From Monosporascus cannonballus (Eukaryota > Ascomycota > Sordariomycetes > Xylariales): a DNA stretch of 64,000 nucleotides. The stretch's first letter is position 1, and each line of letters starts with the position of its first letter. A model generated the notes under the pieces. The model saw nothing but the letters and a program-made list of their open reading frames with translations. It made no database searches and was not told the DNA's origin. The position numbers were made by a program, and so were the translations under genes. The DNA lies in the NCBI GenBank assembly GCA_004154925.1, contig QJNS01000007.1, positions 310,001 through 374,000 of the forward strand. Direction: 5' to 3'. Shown in pieces: positions 36,388 to 49,039 of the stretch.

Positions 36388-38129
36388 GCAGGCAGCCATG
36401 GCTTGAAAGGTCTCTTTAGATCAGGCCGTTTGTAACGTAGCCAGAGCAGCCCAATGGAAGTCGCGAGGGCGAAAGCTTGTCCGGGATAGCCTTCGACCTC
36501 AAGGATGAACGAGTAAATATCTTGAGAAGGCGGCAGCGCGACGACCAAGAATGACGGGATGTTGTGTACGATAAGGCCACCCATAGGGGTTCCGAACGGC
36601 CTCGAAGAAGACATCTTCGAAAAGGCAAGAAAGCCCGCCCGAGCGATCTCCTGATTGAGACGTACCCGGGATTCTGTCGGTTAGAGTAGTCATCGTAAGC
36701 CCGGTTGAGGGGAAGGGAACGCACTAACGCAAAGGTGACCACCATAACGTTACCCCCAGCGGAAAGAGCAACAGCCAGAGACAAAATCCGTCTCCCGACA
36801 TTGACACGAAAGGTGTGCTCGAAGAAAAGTGCTGCAACTAGCTGGCCGCTGGCTTTGATCTCCTCGATCGGAACCACAGCGAAATATGCTATATTTGCCA
36901 GCAGATAAGGCGACCCCCCACCAACGCCCCATCCCCTCAACGCGCCACCCCACAACCGCGTTGCGCGTTAATCCACTTCCTGATTTCTTTCCCTATAAAA
37001 AAGGTTTCCAATACCATTTATAAAAATTGAAAAAATTATGTTTTTATTTGTCAAAATTTGCATTTTCGAACGATATACAACTTTCGGCTTAATTCCGGAC
37101 GGCGCGAACGATTCAAGGAGCAAAACGTGGAAAATCCTTACGTTTAGCCTTTACAAGTTACCAAGTTAATAGATAATATATATTACGCCGTATTTAAGGT
37201 ATACCGACAAAAAAACGTTAATAAAATTCGTTAAAAGTTATTATTAATGCAGGAAAAAATTTAAATCATTAGATTATCGTATAAGATTAATTAGATTATA
37301 CGTTATCTTATAAGCGATTTCGCTTATACGTATAACGCTTCTTAATTATTAACGGTAATTTTAAACGTTTGAACAAATTAAATGAACCGATTTTTACGTT
37401 ACTATTTTAAAAGTAAAATTTTTAAAAATATAATAATCGATTATAAATATTTAAATAATTTTTTTCGGATTTTATTAACGTTTTATTCGGTCGTTTATTT
37501 GGCGGAAATTAAAGTTATTAAATAAAAAAACCGATATAAGGCAAATAAAATCGGAATAATAAGAAAAATAGGTAAAAGTTTTTGAGTTTTCGAAAAAAAC
37601 TTTTTAAAAAATAAATTATTATAATTATTTGTATTAATATTAATAAGCGTTCGGTATTATTTTTTATACTTTTTAATAATATCAACGTATAATTATAATA
37701 CTTTTTTAATTTAGCTAATAAAATATGTAAAAAGTAATATTTTATTATATAAAAAAATAAATAGGCAAATATTAAAATCGGGTTAAAGTAATTTTACGAA
37801 ATTTTATTTCTTATATTAAGCTTAAAAGCTCGGACGAATAAACGTTATTAGTAATTAACGGTTATAATAATTACAATCTCGAGAAATTTCTATAGATATA
37901 TTTTTAAAATAAAGTATATAATATTTTTTTAGTTCTTTATATTTTTTAAAAGTTTTAATTTTTTTTGATATAAATATATTTGTTAATTTGAAATAAACAT
38001 TTTGTTATTAATGCCGGAAACGTTATTATAGGCGAACGTTTAAAGTTATTAATAAAACCGATTTTTTAAGTATTTTCGTAAACGTAAAAAAAAGTTATAA
38101 TAACTTCGAAATACATTATTGTAAGATAA

Positions 38130-38245
38130 CGAAAGTGCAACGTTAGCCACAATATCAAAAGGTCAGCAATTCTAAACCCCAATTGGAGTTTGAACACTCT
38201 AATCCACCTTATAAGGACTAGCTGTGCATATTATCACAACTATAA
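38130..38245. repeat. Less-mutated island inside the pogo element
   Basis: About 110 bp of normal composition in AT-rich surroundings. The ends (TGCAACGTTAGCC; reverse TGCACAGCTAGTCC) are loosely inverted. A tRNA-like reading was tried and not supported. It may be another short insertion. Confidence 0.3.
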
Positions 38246-38961
38246 ATAATTAAAAAACGACAAGTATATGTTTTATTAATAAGGCAAAAATATTAAATAA
38301 AAAGTACGTTAAAATAAAAAAAATGTTTGCTCGAAAATCGATTTATAGTTTAAAACGCCTTAATTTTTTAACTTAGATAATTACTTTAAGTATCAAAACG
38401 CCCGAATTATTTTATAAATTAATCCGCTTCGAAAAGTCTCCACTAAAAATTAATTTAACGTACGGAAATTTTATCGTATATTTTACAAATTTGTTCACGT
38501 ATTACATAAGCTCGCGATTTGAACAAGTTCGCGATTCGTTTTTTGGCACGTCGCAATAACAAATTCAATTAACCAGCTACAATATATCAAATTAATTCCA
38601 ACTAATCGGATTTTTTATCGCTGGTTGCCTTTATATCTTTTTCGCAAGTACGCGCATTATGTCCCGGCTTGCTACAGACGTTATACTTCCGTTTTTTCGC
38701 CTAAGCCCTTTTACGACGATTACCTTTAGCCGCTACTAACTGCGATTATTTACTATTATTTTCTTTCGTAACCATAAACGTTTATGCTTTTTTTATAATA
38801 AGTATCCCTATTTCTTAAAGCGGTTTATTTTTGGTCCTCCGGCATTTATTAAGGATATAATTTGTTTTGCGTAAATTACCGTTTTCTTTTTTTAAAAAAG
38901 CAATCTTATATAAAAGTATTAAGTTATTTTTTTATTAAAAGATTAACCGATTTAAATATTT

Positions 38962-40990
38962 TTATTCACGAATTACCCTGGTAATTATGATTTTTCTTTG
39001 TAAATAACGTCCTTGCAGAATTGTTTTAACAATATTCGTAGGGGTTTTTATAGATGAGAAAATAACGGAATTAACAAAAGTAAGCGGCGAAATGGTCGGT
39101 ATAAGTATAACTAGAACTTTAAATTCGGAAAGGACGTAATAAACATCAAATGGAACAAATCTCGTTTTTGCAAATTCGGATTTATTATTATCGGTCGTTA
39201 TAACAGCTTTAAACGTATTGCGAAAGCCGGCGATAAAATCTTCTTTGACAATATAGGTAACATACCGCCGCATAAGATTTTCGATATAAAGCAAATACGC
39301 GTATTTTAATATGGAAAAACAGGATACGTCGAAAGGTAAAAGCCGATAGAAGAAATAAACAGGTATATAAAATGTAATAATATCGTTAATTTGGTAGTAT
39401 TTTTCGAACTGGATCGAATAGTAATTTTCGTAACCGTTAAAAACCAAAAAAGGTTTCGAATTTTTAATGCGTATTTTAATATGTTTATCGAAATATTTAA
39501 TCTATGTTAAATTTAATTTATTTATTATCTAGCCGTTTTCGCTTACAGCAAACCTTTAATGGAATAAAAGTGGGTTATCGACGAACCAGTAAAAAAGGTA
39601 GTTTTTCCTAGTAAAAATAATAAATAAGAGTAAAGCCTAGCTTTAAAAATTAACAACTTGTATTATCGTAAATTATTTCCAATCTTTTGCTAAGCTTATT
39701 AAGATTTTTCACTTTTTTTAACGTTAATAATAATTATGTTTATTATTATAAAAGATTTATTAAAATTTTAGTTTTATCGAAATTATAAATATCCTTCTTT
39801 GCGATACCGTATTTTACGATTATAAATCGGATAAATTTAAATTATTTCCAAAATATTTTTGGACGTTTATACAAAATATTTCGGGAATTTATTTTTTAAT
39901 TTAAACGCGTTTCGAACTTTTCTTGTTATTTAACAAAATTGGTTACCCAGTTAACCTCGGCGCGTTTTGTAATAGGTTCCGTAAGCAGCAAATTCGCCAT
40001 ATTTTAACGCATTAACGCCGGACAGGAAACATTTGCGTATTTAGGTTAAGAATCCGTTCGACGATCGATTTCTTTTCGGTCGGCGTCAGTTTTCGCAAAT
40101 TAGGGATAATGTCGGCTCGGGCGCGTTTACCGTGATATCGAGCTTTTAAAATCGCTTAACAATATCGTGTTATGACCTAACGGTCTTGGCTTCTAAAAAC
40201 GGTCGGATCCTGAGGAGCCAGACCCCGAGGTCACGTAACTGGCTCAAAAGACTTAAGGGCCCTAATTGGTCAATAGGGCTTGAGCCGGTTGAGCACCAAA
40301 GGAGGCTTAAAGAGGCTTAAAGAAACTTAACCAGAAAAGTGCCTTTAAGCTATAATAAGTATTTTAAGCCAGAAATAAAATATATATACTTATTAATTCC
40401 ATAGTTTAGATAGCTTCAGTTTGCAATATAACATCGTTACCTAAGGCACTTTTGGCATTACGAGACGTAATACGTTACTATATCTATTGCTTAGATTCCC
40501 ACGATACTCCTGCTAACATAAACCCGTCGACTTAAGGTTTAATAGTTGGTTAAACCCTATAGCTCGTCACATATCGTATATCGTACTAAGCTTTTTATAA
40601 CTAAGTTTCGGGGTACGTTTTTTCACCTAAACAGCTAAATTTATGCTTATTTCTTTTGTAAAACGTTTAATATTATTGGTGTTGAATAATATAAGTTTAA
40701 AGTTAGTAATTGGAATATAAACCAAAAAAAAGTCGCGAACTTGTTTAAATCGCGAGTTTATGTAATACGTTAAAGCTTTTAATAATAAAATTATTAAATT
40801 TATAACCGGCCAAATTCGTAATAATTAATTAAGTAGAACCGTTAAAAAAACGAAACCTAAAATGTATAAAAAGATATAATCCGAATTAAATAAGGATTTT
40901 GTAAAAGTAATCTCGGTCAAAAACGTAAAAATAGAGTTAAAGATTTTTACAAAAAAACGTTTTACCGTTATTCGGCAAAATTAATAGCAA
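38962..40990 (-). pseudogene. Fot1/pogo transposase remnant
   Basis: The best-preserved part is an open frame of 161 codons at 39447-38962. It reads L-P-F-D-V-S-C-F-S-I-L-K-Y-A-Y, then N-L-M-R-R-Y, then F-A-K-T-R-F-V-P-F-D: the carboxy-terminal half of the DDE_1 (CENP-B/pogo) transposase, in which family members show the pattern LQPLDV-CFSPLK. Upstream (to the right) the frame is broken by RIP stops and by the solo LTR at 40168. The limits on the right are approximate. Confidence 0.75.
40168..40571 (+). mobile_element. Solo gypsy LTR (404 bp) inside the pogo element
   Basis: Starts TGTTATGACC and ends AGCTCGTCACA, flanked by TATCG at 40163-40167 and 40572-40576, a perfect 5-bp duplication. 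The second half matches the R/U5 part of the gypsy LTRs in this window (CCCACGATACTCCTGCTAAC...); the first half is a different U3. It is nearly unmutated. Confidence 0.9.
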
Positions 40991-41238
40991 AACGAATTTT
41001 CCGAAGGCGAAAAAAAAACAAGGTAGAAATAAATTATATTATTATACGTTTCATTTGATATAAAATGAATTAATTAAGTGGTTATTAAGATATTGTAATT
41101 TGTATGGAAAGGTTATTGTGGCGATGGTTTCAAAAATGGGTGGCGCGTTAAGGGAATGGGGCATTGGGATGGAGGTCGCTTTATAGCAAACAAGCCGCGA
41201 TCAAGGCAGTGATCAAAACAGGTTTCAAAGTCCTGACT

Positions 41239-41706
41239 TGTTACGACCTAACGGGCTACGGCCTCCAAGAAACGGTCTCCAACGAGCAAGCCAAGAAAAG
41301 ATAGCGGGTCAAGTCACGTGATGGATCACCAACTTACTAGTGATGGTAAGCCAGTGAGCCGATATAGGATATATACGCTTATTATTTCCATAATTTAAAT
41401 AATACCAATTTATAACTATTTAATAATATTAATCGTTTAAAATATAATTCTGGTACCTTTAGTATTAAAAAACGTAATATATTATTATATTTATTATTTA
41501 AAATCTTACGATATTGTCACAGTCCTAAGTGGCACCTTGTAGATATATAGGGCAGAACAAGGCGGTTAGGGCTCGATCTGACAACGTTCCACTTTTAGTG
41601 GTGTAATAGCTAGACTCTTGTTCTTCTGTACAGTAACAGATATTTCTACTAATATAAATCCGTATAATTAAGGTTTAATAATTAGTTAAACCGCTTAGCT
41701 GTTATA
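41239..41706 (+). repeat. 5' LTR of gypsy 1 (with nested 124-bp element)
   Basis: Begins TGTTACGACC and ends GTTATA (RIP form of GTCACA). Without the nested element and its duplication it is 339 bp. It has one copy of a roughly 33-bp unit (ACCAACTTACTAGTGATGG...) that is doubled in the 3' LTR. Confidence 0.85.
41515..41638. mobile_element. 124-bp element with perfect GATAT duplication
   Basis: Inverted copy of 6940-7063. It starts TGTCACAGTCC and ends ACAGTAACA and is flanked by GATAT at 41510-41514 and 41639-41643. It sits inside the gypsy 5' LTR and is less mutated than its surroundings. Confidence 0.9.
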
Positions 41707-43178
41707 CGTTATAAACTTTTATTTAATAATACCGTCACATTTTGAATAATATCGCCGACGTTATATTTGTTAGCACATAACCTGAATAACCAATTTATCA
41801 GATTCTTAATAACTCGGATACCGAAATAGAATCCGAGAAGAAAAAAGAACAACTTTACCATTTTGCGAAAAAGTTCTTCGACGCCTAGATGTTATAAACA
41901 AACGCATTTTTCAGCTTAAGAAATAATAATTTTATAACGTTTTCCCAAGCCGCTTATAAGAACCTAAAGAAAAAAGAAAAAGCTTTTAAAACCAGAAAAC
42001 CTTTTCGAACGAACCAAATTATTTAGCTAAATTATACTAAAGAACGAGGAAAAATTCTTAAATCTTGAAGCCAAATTTTTTCGAAGGAACTTTAATTAAG
42101 TTATAATTATTCTTAATTTAATACCAAGTTTATTTTGCGCATTTTTTTATTTAACTTATTACGCTTATTATATAACTTAAATTCGCAATACAACGACTTA
42201 CCGGAAATACGGTTATTTAATTCGAACCCGTTATAAAAAATACATTATTTTGTTAATCGAAAAACGAAACTCGGAAATAATACGAATATATAATAATTAT
42301 AAATTATTTAAACAAATATTAAGGAAAACCTTTGAAATAACAGACGAAAAATTAAAAGTCAAAATGCAGATTTAGTAATTACGATAAAGGGAATTAGCAT
42401 TTAATTACGGTAATATATTCGTTTAATTAACTTTTAAGTTAAATTAAGGCCAAAAAATATTAATAGTGAAACTTTTTAATAATTTGAAAAAGGAAAACAT
42501 ACAAAAAAAGGTTTTTTAAATTTAATCGCCAAAATAGTTTGTTAAATTATATTATTATAATAATTAAGATTAACGATCGATAATAGACTTGGTATATTAA
42601 TGGTATCAGAAGGAAAAACGATCGCAAATTTCGATATATGGCTAGTATCAATATTTTTTAACGAAATAACATTTTTTACGATACGGAACTAGGACCCATA
42701 AAACTAAGGGCCATTTATAGGAAAAACGGAAGTCATACCAAATATTTTAATTATAATAAGATAAAATATAAAGCAGTATAATACAAGGCACCAAAAAAAC
42801 CCCGTTAGAACAACTAAAAACCCGTACTCGAAAAATAATTCAAAAAAGTAAAAAAAAAACAAAAATAAATTTATTAATATAATTCGGCTTAAGTACGTAT
42901 TAGGCTTCTTATAAGGAGAAATCTAAGAGGAAATACACGAAGCCAGAAAACTAGCTACCAGGTATTGCGAATATAACAAAAAGAACTATAAGGATAATTA
43001 CGCGAATACTAGGGTTAAACAGAAAAACTCTATTCCGAAACCCTTAATCGATACGGAAAAATATATGCCATATATTGTCGACGACGAGAATATCCCGATT
43101 ACGGAAAATAAAAATAACGTATGTACGGCGAAATTATCCGTATATATTATAAGGGAGTCAATTTTCCAGACCTAACCG

Positions 43179-43262
43179 AAAATAATAAAAATAATAAAAA
43201 TAATAAAAATGATAAAAATAATAAAAATAATAGAAATAATAAAAACAATAAATAATAATATC
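43179..43262. repeat. AATAAAAAT-type tandem repeat in gypsy 1
   Basis: About nine imperfect units of AATAATAAA/AATAAAAAT. In frame it would code for an Asn/Lys-rich run. The homologous place in gypsy 4 (about 58,990-59,010) has only two or three units, so the tract is variable between copies. Confidence 0.75.
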
Positions 43263-45307
43263 GATATTTTCGATTTATAGCCCCAGGTAAGAATATTCGC
43301 TAACTGGCCGAAATAAAAAGCAGGCCCGGAAAGAAATAATACTCGCAGAAAGACCGTTTTTATTATAACGAACAGTTCAATTATTAAATGAAAAAAGAAT
43401 TAATCTAATATATAGTAAAGAAATATTGCCAAAAGGTTATTATAAATCTTTATTTTCAATTAATATTTATTATCAACTCTAACGAAAACAATTATTAAGG
43501 AAGAAATACGTTAATTTATAGGTAAGCTCTAAAACGGTAATTAACATAACGTATAACGAGATACGGTCGAAGTCATAAAAATAATTTACTTAAAAGAGCA
43601 TAAAATTTTAATAAATCCAAAATTAATTCATATAATTTATAAAGATAATACTCCGGCAATAACGATAAATATAGCAATTTAACGCGTTATATATAAAAGA
43701 ATAAATTAGGTTGGAAAAATTCGAATAAAAATTAAAAAGATTTCTCTATAAAAAAGCCGTAAAATAACAAAACCAAGAAAAATTAGGAGGAATTTTTTAA
43801 AAAGGATTTAAACGCGATAATAAAAACCGTTCATAATCTTATTACCTTGGATATACCAATTGAAACGTATTAATATACCGTAATAGTAAATTACTGATCT
43901 TTAGGTGGAAATTATATTGTATTAAATATAGTTAATGAGCTTAGATTACTATAGAACTATATGTTAGAACCTTACATAGCTATAAATGTTGAAAGTTAGG
44001 AATTCGCCCACGATAAAAAGAAAATCATATGCGAAATTGATTATTTCGAGATTTTAATTTAAGGACGATATTAAATAATTAATTTCGGAATTATTTTATT
44101 TGAGAATTACAATATAATCTTAAGATTACTATGGATACGCCAGTACGGAATCTTGATTAATAGAAGAACTGGCCAGATAAGGTTTGTTTTATACCTTGTT
44201 AAGAGGCAAAAAAGAAAAAAACGAAAATCTTAAAATTCGATCGAAAATAATAACGAATACAGATTTAAGGATACGATAAAAACCTTATTACTGAAAGAGA
44301 CAAAATATAAAAAGAATGAACACTAAAAAAATACGACGTATTAATGTTATTATTACAGCGAAATTAAAGCAATTAAATAACCAATCTAAAACCGTATTCT
44401 TAAAAGTTAAAAGTTTAATTAAAATGCCATTATAATATTATAAATACGAACAGTGTTTTAAAAAGGAACTCGATACGAAGTTATCAAAACATAGCGAATG
44501 AGATTATAAAATAATCTTTAAAAAAGGATTTTCGATAAAGTTTTACGCCATTTACAACTTTAGCGAAAACGAATGGCGCGCTTTTAAAGAATACTTAAAA
44601 GATCGGTTATAAAAGGGATAGATTCGACCTTCGAAGTTACCAGTAAATTATCCAATATTTTTCGTATTAAAAAAATTGGAAAATTATACCTTATACTTCA
44701 GTATCGATAACTAAACGACATTATCATTAAAAATCGAATACCATTACCTTTGATCACAAAAATAAAAAACCGATTTTACGGAGACAAATGGTTTATAATA
44801 TTTGATTTTAAAAATAAATATAACTTTATCAAAATTAAAAAGAAATACGAATAGAAAATAACCTTTAGAATAAAGTACGAACTGTTTAAGTATTTAGTTA
44901 CCTTAATAGAATTTATAAACGCACCAATACCATTTTAACGAATAGTAAATTATGTATTACGAAAATATTTCGATATTTTGTCGTATGCTATTTTAAAGAT
45001 ATTCTTATTTTTTTCAAAAACGGAAAAAAAATATACAAAATACGTTTATAAAGTTCTTTAAGTTTTACAGAATGCAAGGTTACTTATTAACGCAAAAAAA
45101 AAATCAATTTTACGTATAGAAAGTGGAACATCTAGGACATATTATTACCTTAGAACATATTAGGATAAACTCCAAAAAAGTCGCTGTAGTTATAGAATGG
45201 TAGATGCCAAATACGGTTAAGGAAATACAGGTATTTCTTGAATTCGCCAACTACTACAAAAGTTTATTCGGAATTTCACCAATATAATTATACCCCTAAT
45301 TAATCTT

Positions 45308-45450
45308 TGTTATGGCTGCACCATACCATCACACCACCAGGGCAAAGGATCGGTGGAATGATCGCAATTGTGGCAATCATCCTGGTGCTTACAGCTGTAT
45401 ATATGTACTCGTACATGTTGGAAGACATTACGGGTGACCAGGCCGTAACA
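45308..45450. mobile_element. Miniature-element solo LTR inside gypsy 1
   Basis: A 143-bp copy of the 130-bp LTR of 8457-8926, with an extra 13 or so bases near GTACTCGTACATG. It begins TGTTATGGC and ends GGCCGTAACA. Flanks are ATCTT (left) and GTCTT (right), matching at four of five bases and differing by a transition. It is virtually free of RIP although its host is heavily mutated. Confidence 0.85.
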
Positions 45451-47699
45451 GTCTTACGAAAAAAAAAGAGTTCAAATAAAGGTCTAAGACAAAAAAAGCG
45501 TTTTAAGATCTTAAGGATACGATTATTAGCAAATCAGTATTAATTATATACGATCCAGTACGTCTCGTTAAATTAGAAACCGATATTTCGGATTACGTAT
45601 TAAGTGTAATAATCGGATAACAAAATAATTACGGCAAATTATACCTTATTACATTCTTTTTATATAAGTTAGGAAAAGCCAAGTTTAATTACGGTATTCC
45701 AAATAAAAAGTTTATGGTTATTATTATGGCATTTCGAAAATTTAGATATTTTTTAAAAAGCAACTTGTACCAGGTTAAGGTTTATATCGATTATTAAAAT
45801 TTTACTCGTTTGATTATAATTAGAGAACTTATAGAACGATAATTAAAATACGTAAAAAAATTAGCGAATTTCGATTTTATTATTATTTACAAAAATGACT
45901 TAAAAAACAGCAAAGCCGATACTTTAAATAAGCGACCAGGTTTCGAAAAGAAATTAATTAAGGTTAGTTATATAATTTTCGATATTATTATAAAAGGATA
46001 TTTACGCCCGCGATAAAATGTAACAATTCGAGCAATACCTTTTAATAGTTATCAGAAAATCCAACAGTATAACGATAGTTTTCCAGAAAATCAAAAAACA
46101 AATAAGGTATAAGTTTTAAAAGAATACCAGGAAAATCTGGTGCGAACAATATATAAACATTAGTTACATGGATATCCAGGGATTTACAAAACCTTAAAAC
46201 CACTTTAACGTATATATTTTCTTCTTAAAATAAAAATAATAGTTTAAAAGATATAACGATAATACGACCTTTATAATAAGGTTAAAGTACGACGATATAA
46301 GCCTTATAGAAAATTATAATTCTTACTAGTTGCAAAGCGACTATAATATTTAGTTATATTCGACTTTATTACCAAACTTCTTATATTAAAAAATCCAGTT
46401 ACAAAAATACATTATAACAGCGTTTCCGTTATTATCGATCGATTTATAAAATGTTCCTATTTTTTATCATATTATAAAGATGTAAACGCCAAACAAATGG
46501 CATATATTTTCTTTAAACATATTTTTCACATATTCGGATTACTAATGGAAATTATTTTAAATAAAGAATTAATATTTACATCCAAATTCTGATAAGGCCT
46601 TATAATATATATCGGCCTAAATTATAAATTATTTAACATATTCAGATTTTAAACGGCCGGATAAACAAAATGAACGAACCAAATATTAAAAGCTGATTAA
46701 CGATATTACATTAATTACAAATAAAATAATTGGGTTACGAAATTACTCATTACATGTTTACCTTATAATACTAATTATTACGAAAGTATTAAAATAAGAC
46801 CTATAAATATTAATTTCGGTTTTATTTTAGAAATTTACTAAAACATATATAACGACGGTTTAATTAATATTAAAGCAATATTTACGTCGGAACAGCTTAA
46901 AGAGTTGTATAAAAAATAAAAATAGAATTAAAATTCGTACGTAATTAAATAAATAAGGATTATAACTAGAAAAGGCTAAAAATTAATTTTCAAAAAGGGA
47001 AAAATAATTTGTTTAGGTATAAAAATATTAAACAAAACGACCCAATAAAAAACTCGATTTTAAGTATATCGGTCCATACGAAATCGCCAAGAAAATCTCA
47101 AAAAACGATTATTAAGTGGAATATCTATTTATGATTAAACTTTATTTAGTTTTTCACATTTCTTTATTCGAATTAATAGCAAATACTATCGTAGTACGTA
47201 AGGGACAAAACGATATAAAGGTGGAAAACGAACAATTATATAAGGTAAAAAAATATTCGATATAAAAAAAACAAAACGGATTTACTTAGTGTGACGGCTA
47301 GGGGGTTTAACCAACTATTAAATCTTAGTCGTACGGGTTTATGTTGGCAGAAATATCGTGGGAATCTGAGCAATAAATATAGTAATCGTATTACGTTTCG
47401 TAATACCAAAAGTGCTTTAGGTACCGATATTATATTATAAGCTAAAACTTCTTGAAATATGGAAATAATAAGCGTACGTATTTTCATAAATTAATTAAAT
47501 TTTCATTAGATCTCGATATCATTATAGTTCCAATATTATTAAATTCGGTTAATTTTGTTTGGATTTATTTGAATGTTGATATTAAAAAAATCCAAATTAC
47601 GTAACCCTTTTATATAAGTCCGACCGTCTGTATGGCCCGATTTTGGATTAGATTATAATACGATTTTTCTTTTTCTAAGATCTTTGCCTTTAAAAAATT

Positions 47700-48140
47700 T
47701 CCTTCCTGGTAAATTATTATTTTTTATTATAGCAGGTCGTATTATTAACCGTAAGCTTCGTAACCGTCCTAATAAAAAAACCTAGATTTTCTAGCTGCTT
47801 ATTTTATTAAATTTGGGTTTGAAATTATACCGTATACTCCTTATTTCCAAAATAGTACCAAACATTAAATAATTAAAGAAATTTGTCTTTATAACGAATA
47901 TATTAAGAACTGTCGTCGTTACGATAATTTTAACGTTCTAATCGATTTCTTACGTCGTATTAAAAAGGAAAAAAATCGTTTAAAGAGTTAAAAAACTATT
48001 ATTAAAAATGTTTTTACGTTTTTAGGAAAAATTAAAAAATGATTTAATACGTAAATACCGTAATATTAACGAAACCATTAATCGCCTTTTTCGTTTTTGT
48101 CGTTAAAAAGATTTCTTTATATTAAAGGAATTAAAATTAT
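47700..48140 (+). pseudogene. Antisense frame of gypsy 2
   Basis: In-frame blocks with stops. Around 47,800-47,960 the reading G-F-E-I-I-P-Y, then K-E-I-C-L-Y-N-E-Y-I, then N-C-R-R-Y-D matches the Cys-patterned part of the frames at 9589 and 62570. A basic, helix-forming stretch follows. RIP has turned several Cys to Tyr and Gln/Trp to stops. Function unknown. Confidence 0.5.
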
Positions 48141-49011
48141 TAATCGCGGTTTTTAATTAATAATAAATTAAACAAACAAAAACGTACGGAAACCGAGGTT
48201 TTTTTTCCGTATCGTTTATTAATTCCTTTAATTAATTTATTCCCGAAAACTTTGATTAAAGGGCTTTTTTTGGTAATTCCGTTGCCGTTAGTAAAAGCTT
48301 TTTAGTAGGCATTGGGCGCCAATAAGAATTTTGGCGAGTTCCTAGGTATTTTCGGAATCTGGATACTTTTTCCACTTAATTAGATACTGGGTAAATCCGT
48401 TTTGTTTTCGCATATCGAAGTTTTCTGTTACTTCGTATACTTATTCGTTTTTTATTTCCATATGGTTATGTACCGTATATATTTTAATGATATTTATTAT
48501 TAATTCGAAAAAAGAAATATAAAATATTAAATAGAATTTAACTTGTGGTAAAAGTTTTAATTAATAATTATTTTTTAAGATTTTTCTGGCGAATTTATAT
48601 AGACCGATATATTTAAAATCGAATTTTTTAACATGTTATTTTGTTTAAATATTCTTTAATAACGAAAAAAACAATTTTCTCTTTTTCGAAAGTTAATTTC
48701 TTTAATTTTTTTAATTATAATATTTACTTATTTAATTGCGTACGAATTTTAATTTTATCTTTATTTCTTAATATAATTATTTTAATTATTTTATCGTAAA
48801 AACTATTTTAATATTAATTAAATTATCATTATATATCTTTTTGTAAACCTTTAAAGCAACACTAAAGTTTACATTTAATAATATTATCTTAAAATTTTCG
48901 TAATACCTGGTATTATAGGCCAATTATACGATCGGTAAATTTTTAACTTAATTATTTTATTCGTAATTAATGTAATATGTTAAATAAGTTTTTAAAAATT
49001 AATTCGTTCAC

Positions 49012-49039
49012 TTTATTTATTTATTTATTTATTTATTTA
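49012..49039. repeat. (TTTA)7 microsatellite in gypsy 2
   Basis: Seven tandem TTTA units within the minus-strand gypsy coding region, not seen at the matching place in gypsy 3 (about 10,910). Confidence 0.7.

Larger units (their letters stand above)
36908..41181 (-). mobile_element. Fot1/pogo-type Tc1-mariner transposon in permease exon
   Basis: Inverted ends of about 45 bp (AGGCGACCCCCC...CAACGCGCCACCCC at 36908; reverse complement at 41137-41181) are bordered by TA at 36906-36907 and 41182-41183. Permease codons lie immediately outside on both sides. A minus-strand transposase remnant (see 38962-40990) assigns it to the Fot1/pogo group. A solo gypsy LTR is nested at 40168-40571. Without it the element is about 3.9 kb, longer than the usual 1.9-2 kb; the extra 2 kb (36,960-38,960) has no recognised content, so another unseen insertion is likely. 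Confidence 0.85.
41707..47289 (+). pseudogene. Gypsy 1 gag-pol, RIP-degraded
   Basis: Plus-strand reading with stops follows gag, protease, reverse transcriptase, RNase H, integrase. The reverse transcriptase is clearest at 44,690-45,290: a reading L-N-D-I-I-I-K-N-R-I-P-L-P-L-I followed by F-D-F-K-N and F-R-I-K-Y-E-L-F-K-Y-L-V matches Ty3/gypsy. Integrase lies at about 46,230-47,000. The chromodomain starts near 47,230, is cut by gypsy 2, and resumes at 54,188-54,290 (reading S-E-K-Y-L-G or S-E-N-T by phase). A solo miniature LTR interrupts it at 45308. No frame is intact. Confidence 0.8.

Noticed and set aside
36388..36955. Independent permease-like gene at 36.4-37 kb
   Set aside because: It holds only the carboxy-terminal half and continues exactly into the piece at 41182-41238 across a TA-flanked transposon, so it is part of the gene that starts at 56333.
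38130..38245. Possible tRNA gene
   Set aside because: A T-arm-like stretch is present but no acceptor stem, D arm or anticodon arm can be formed.
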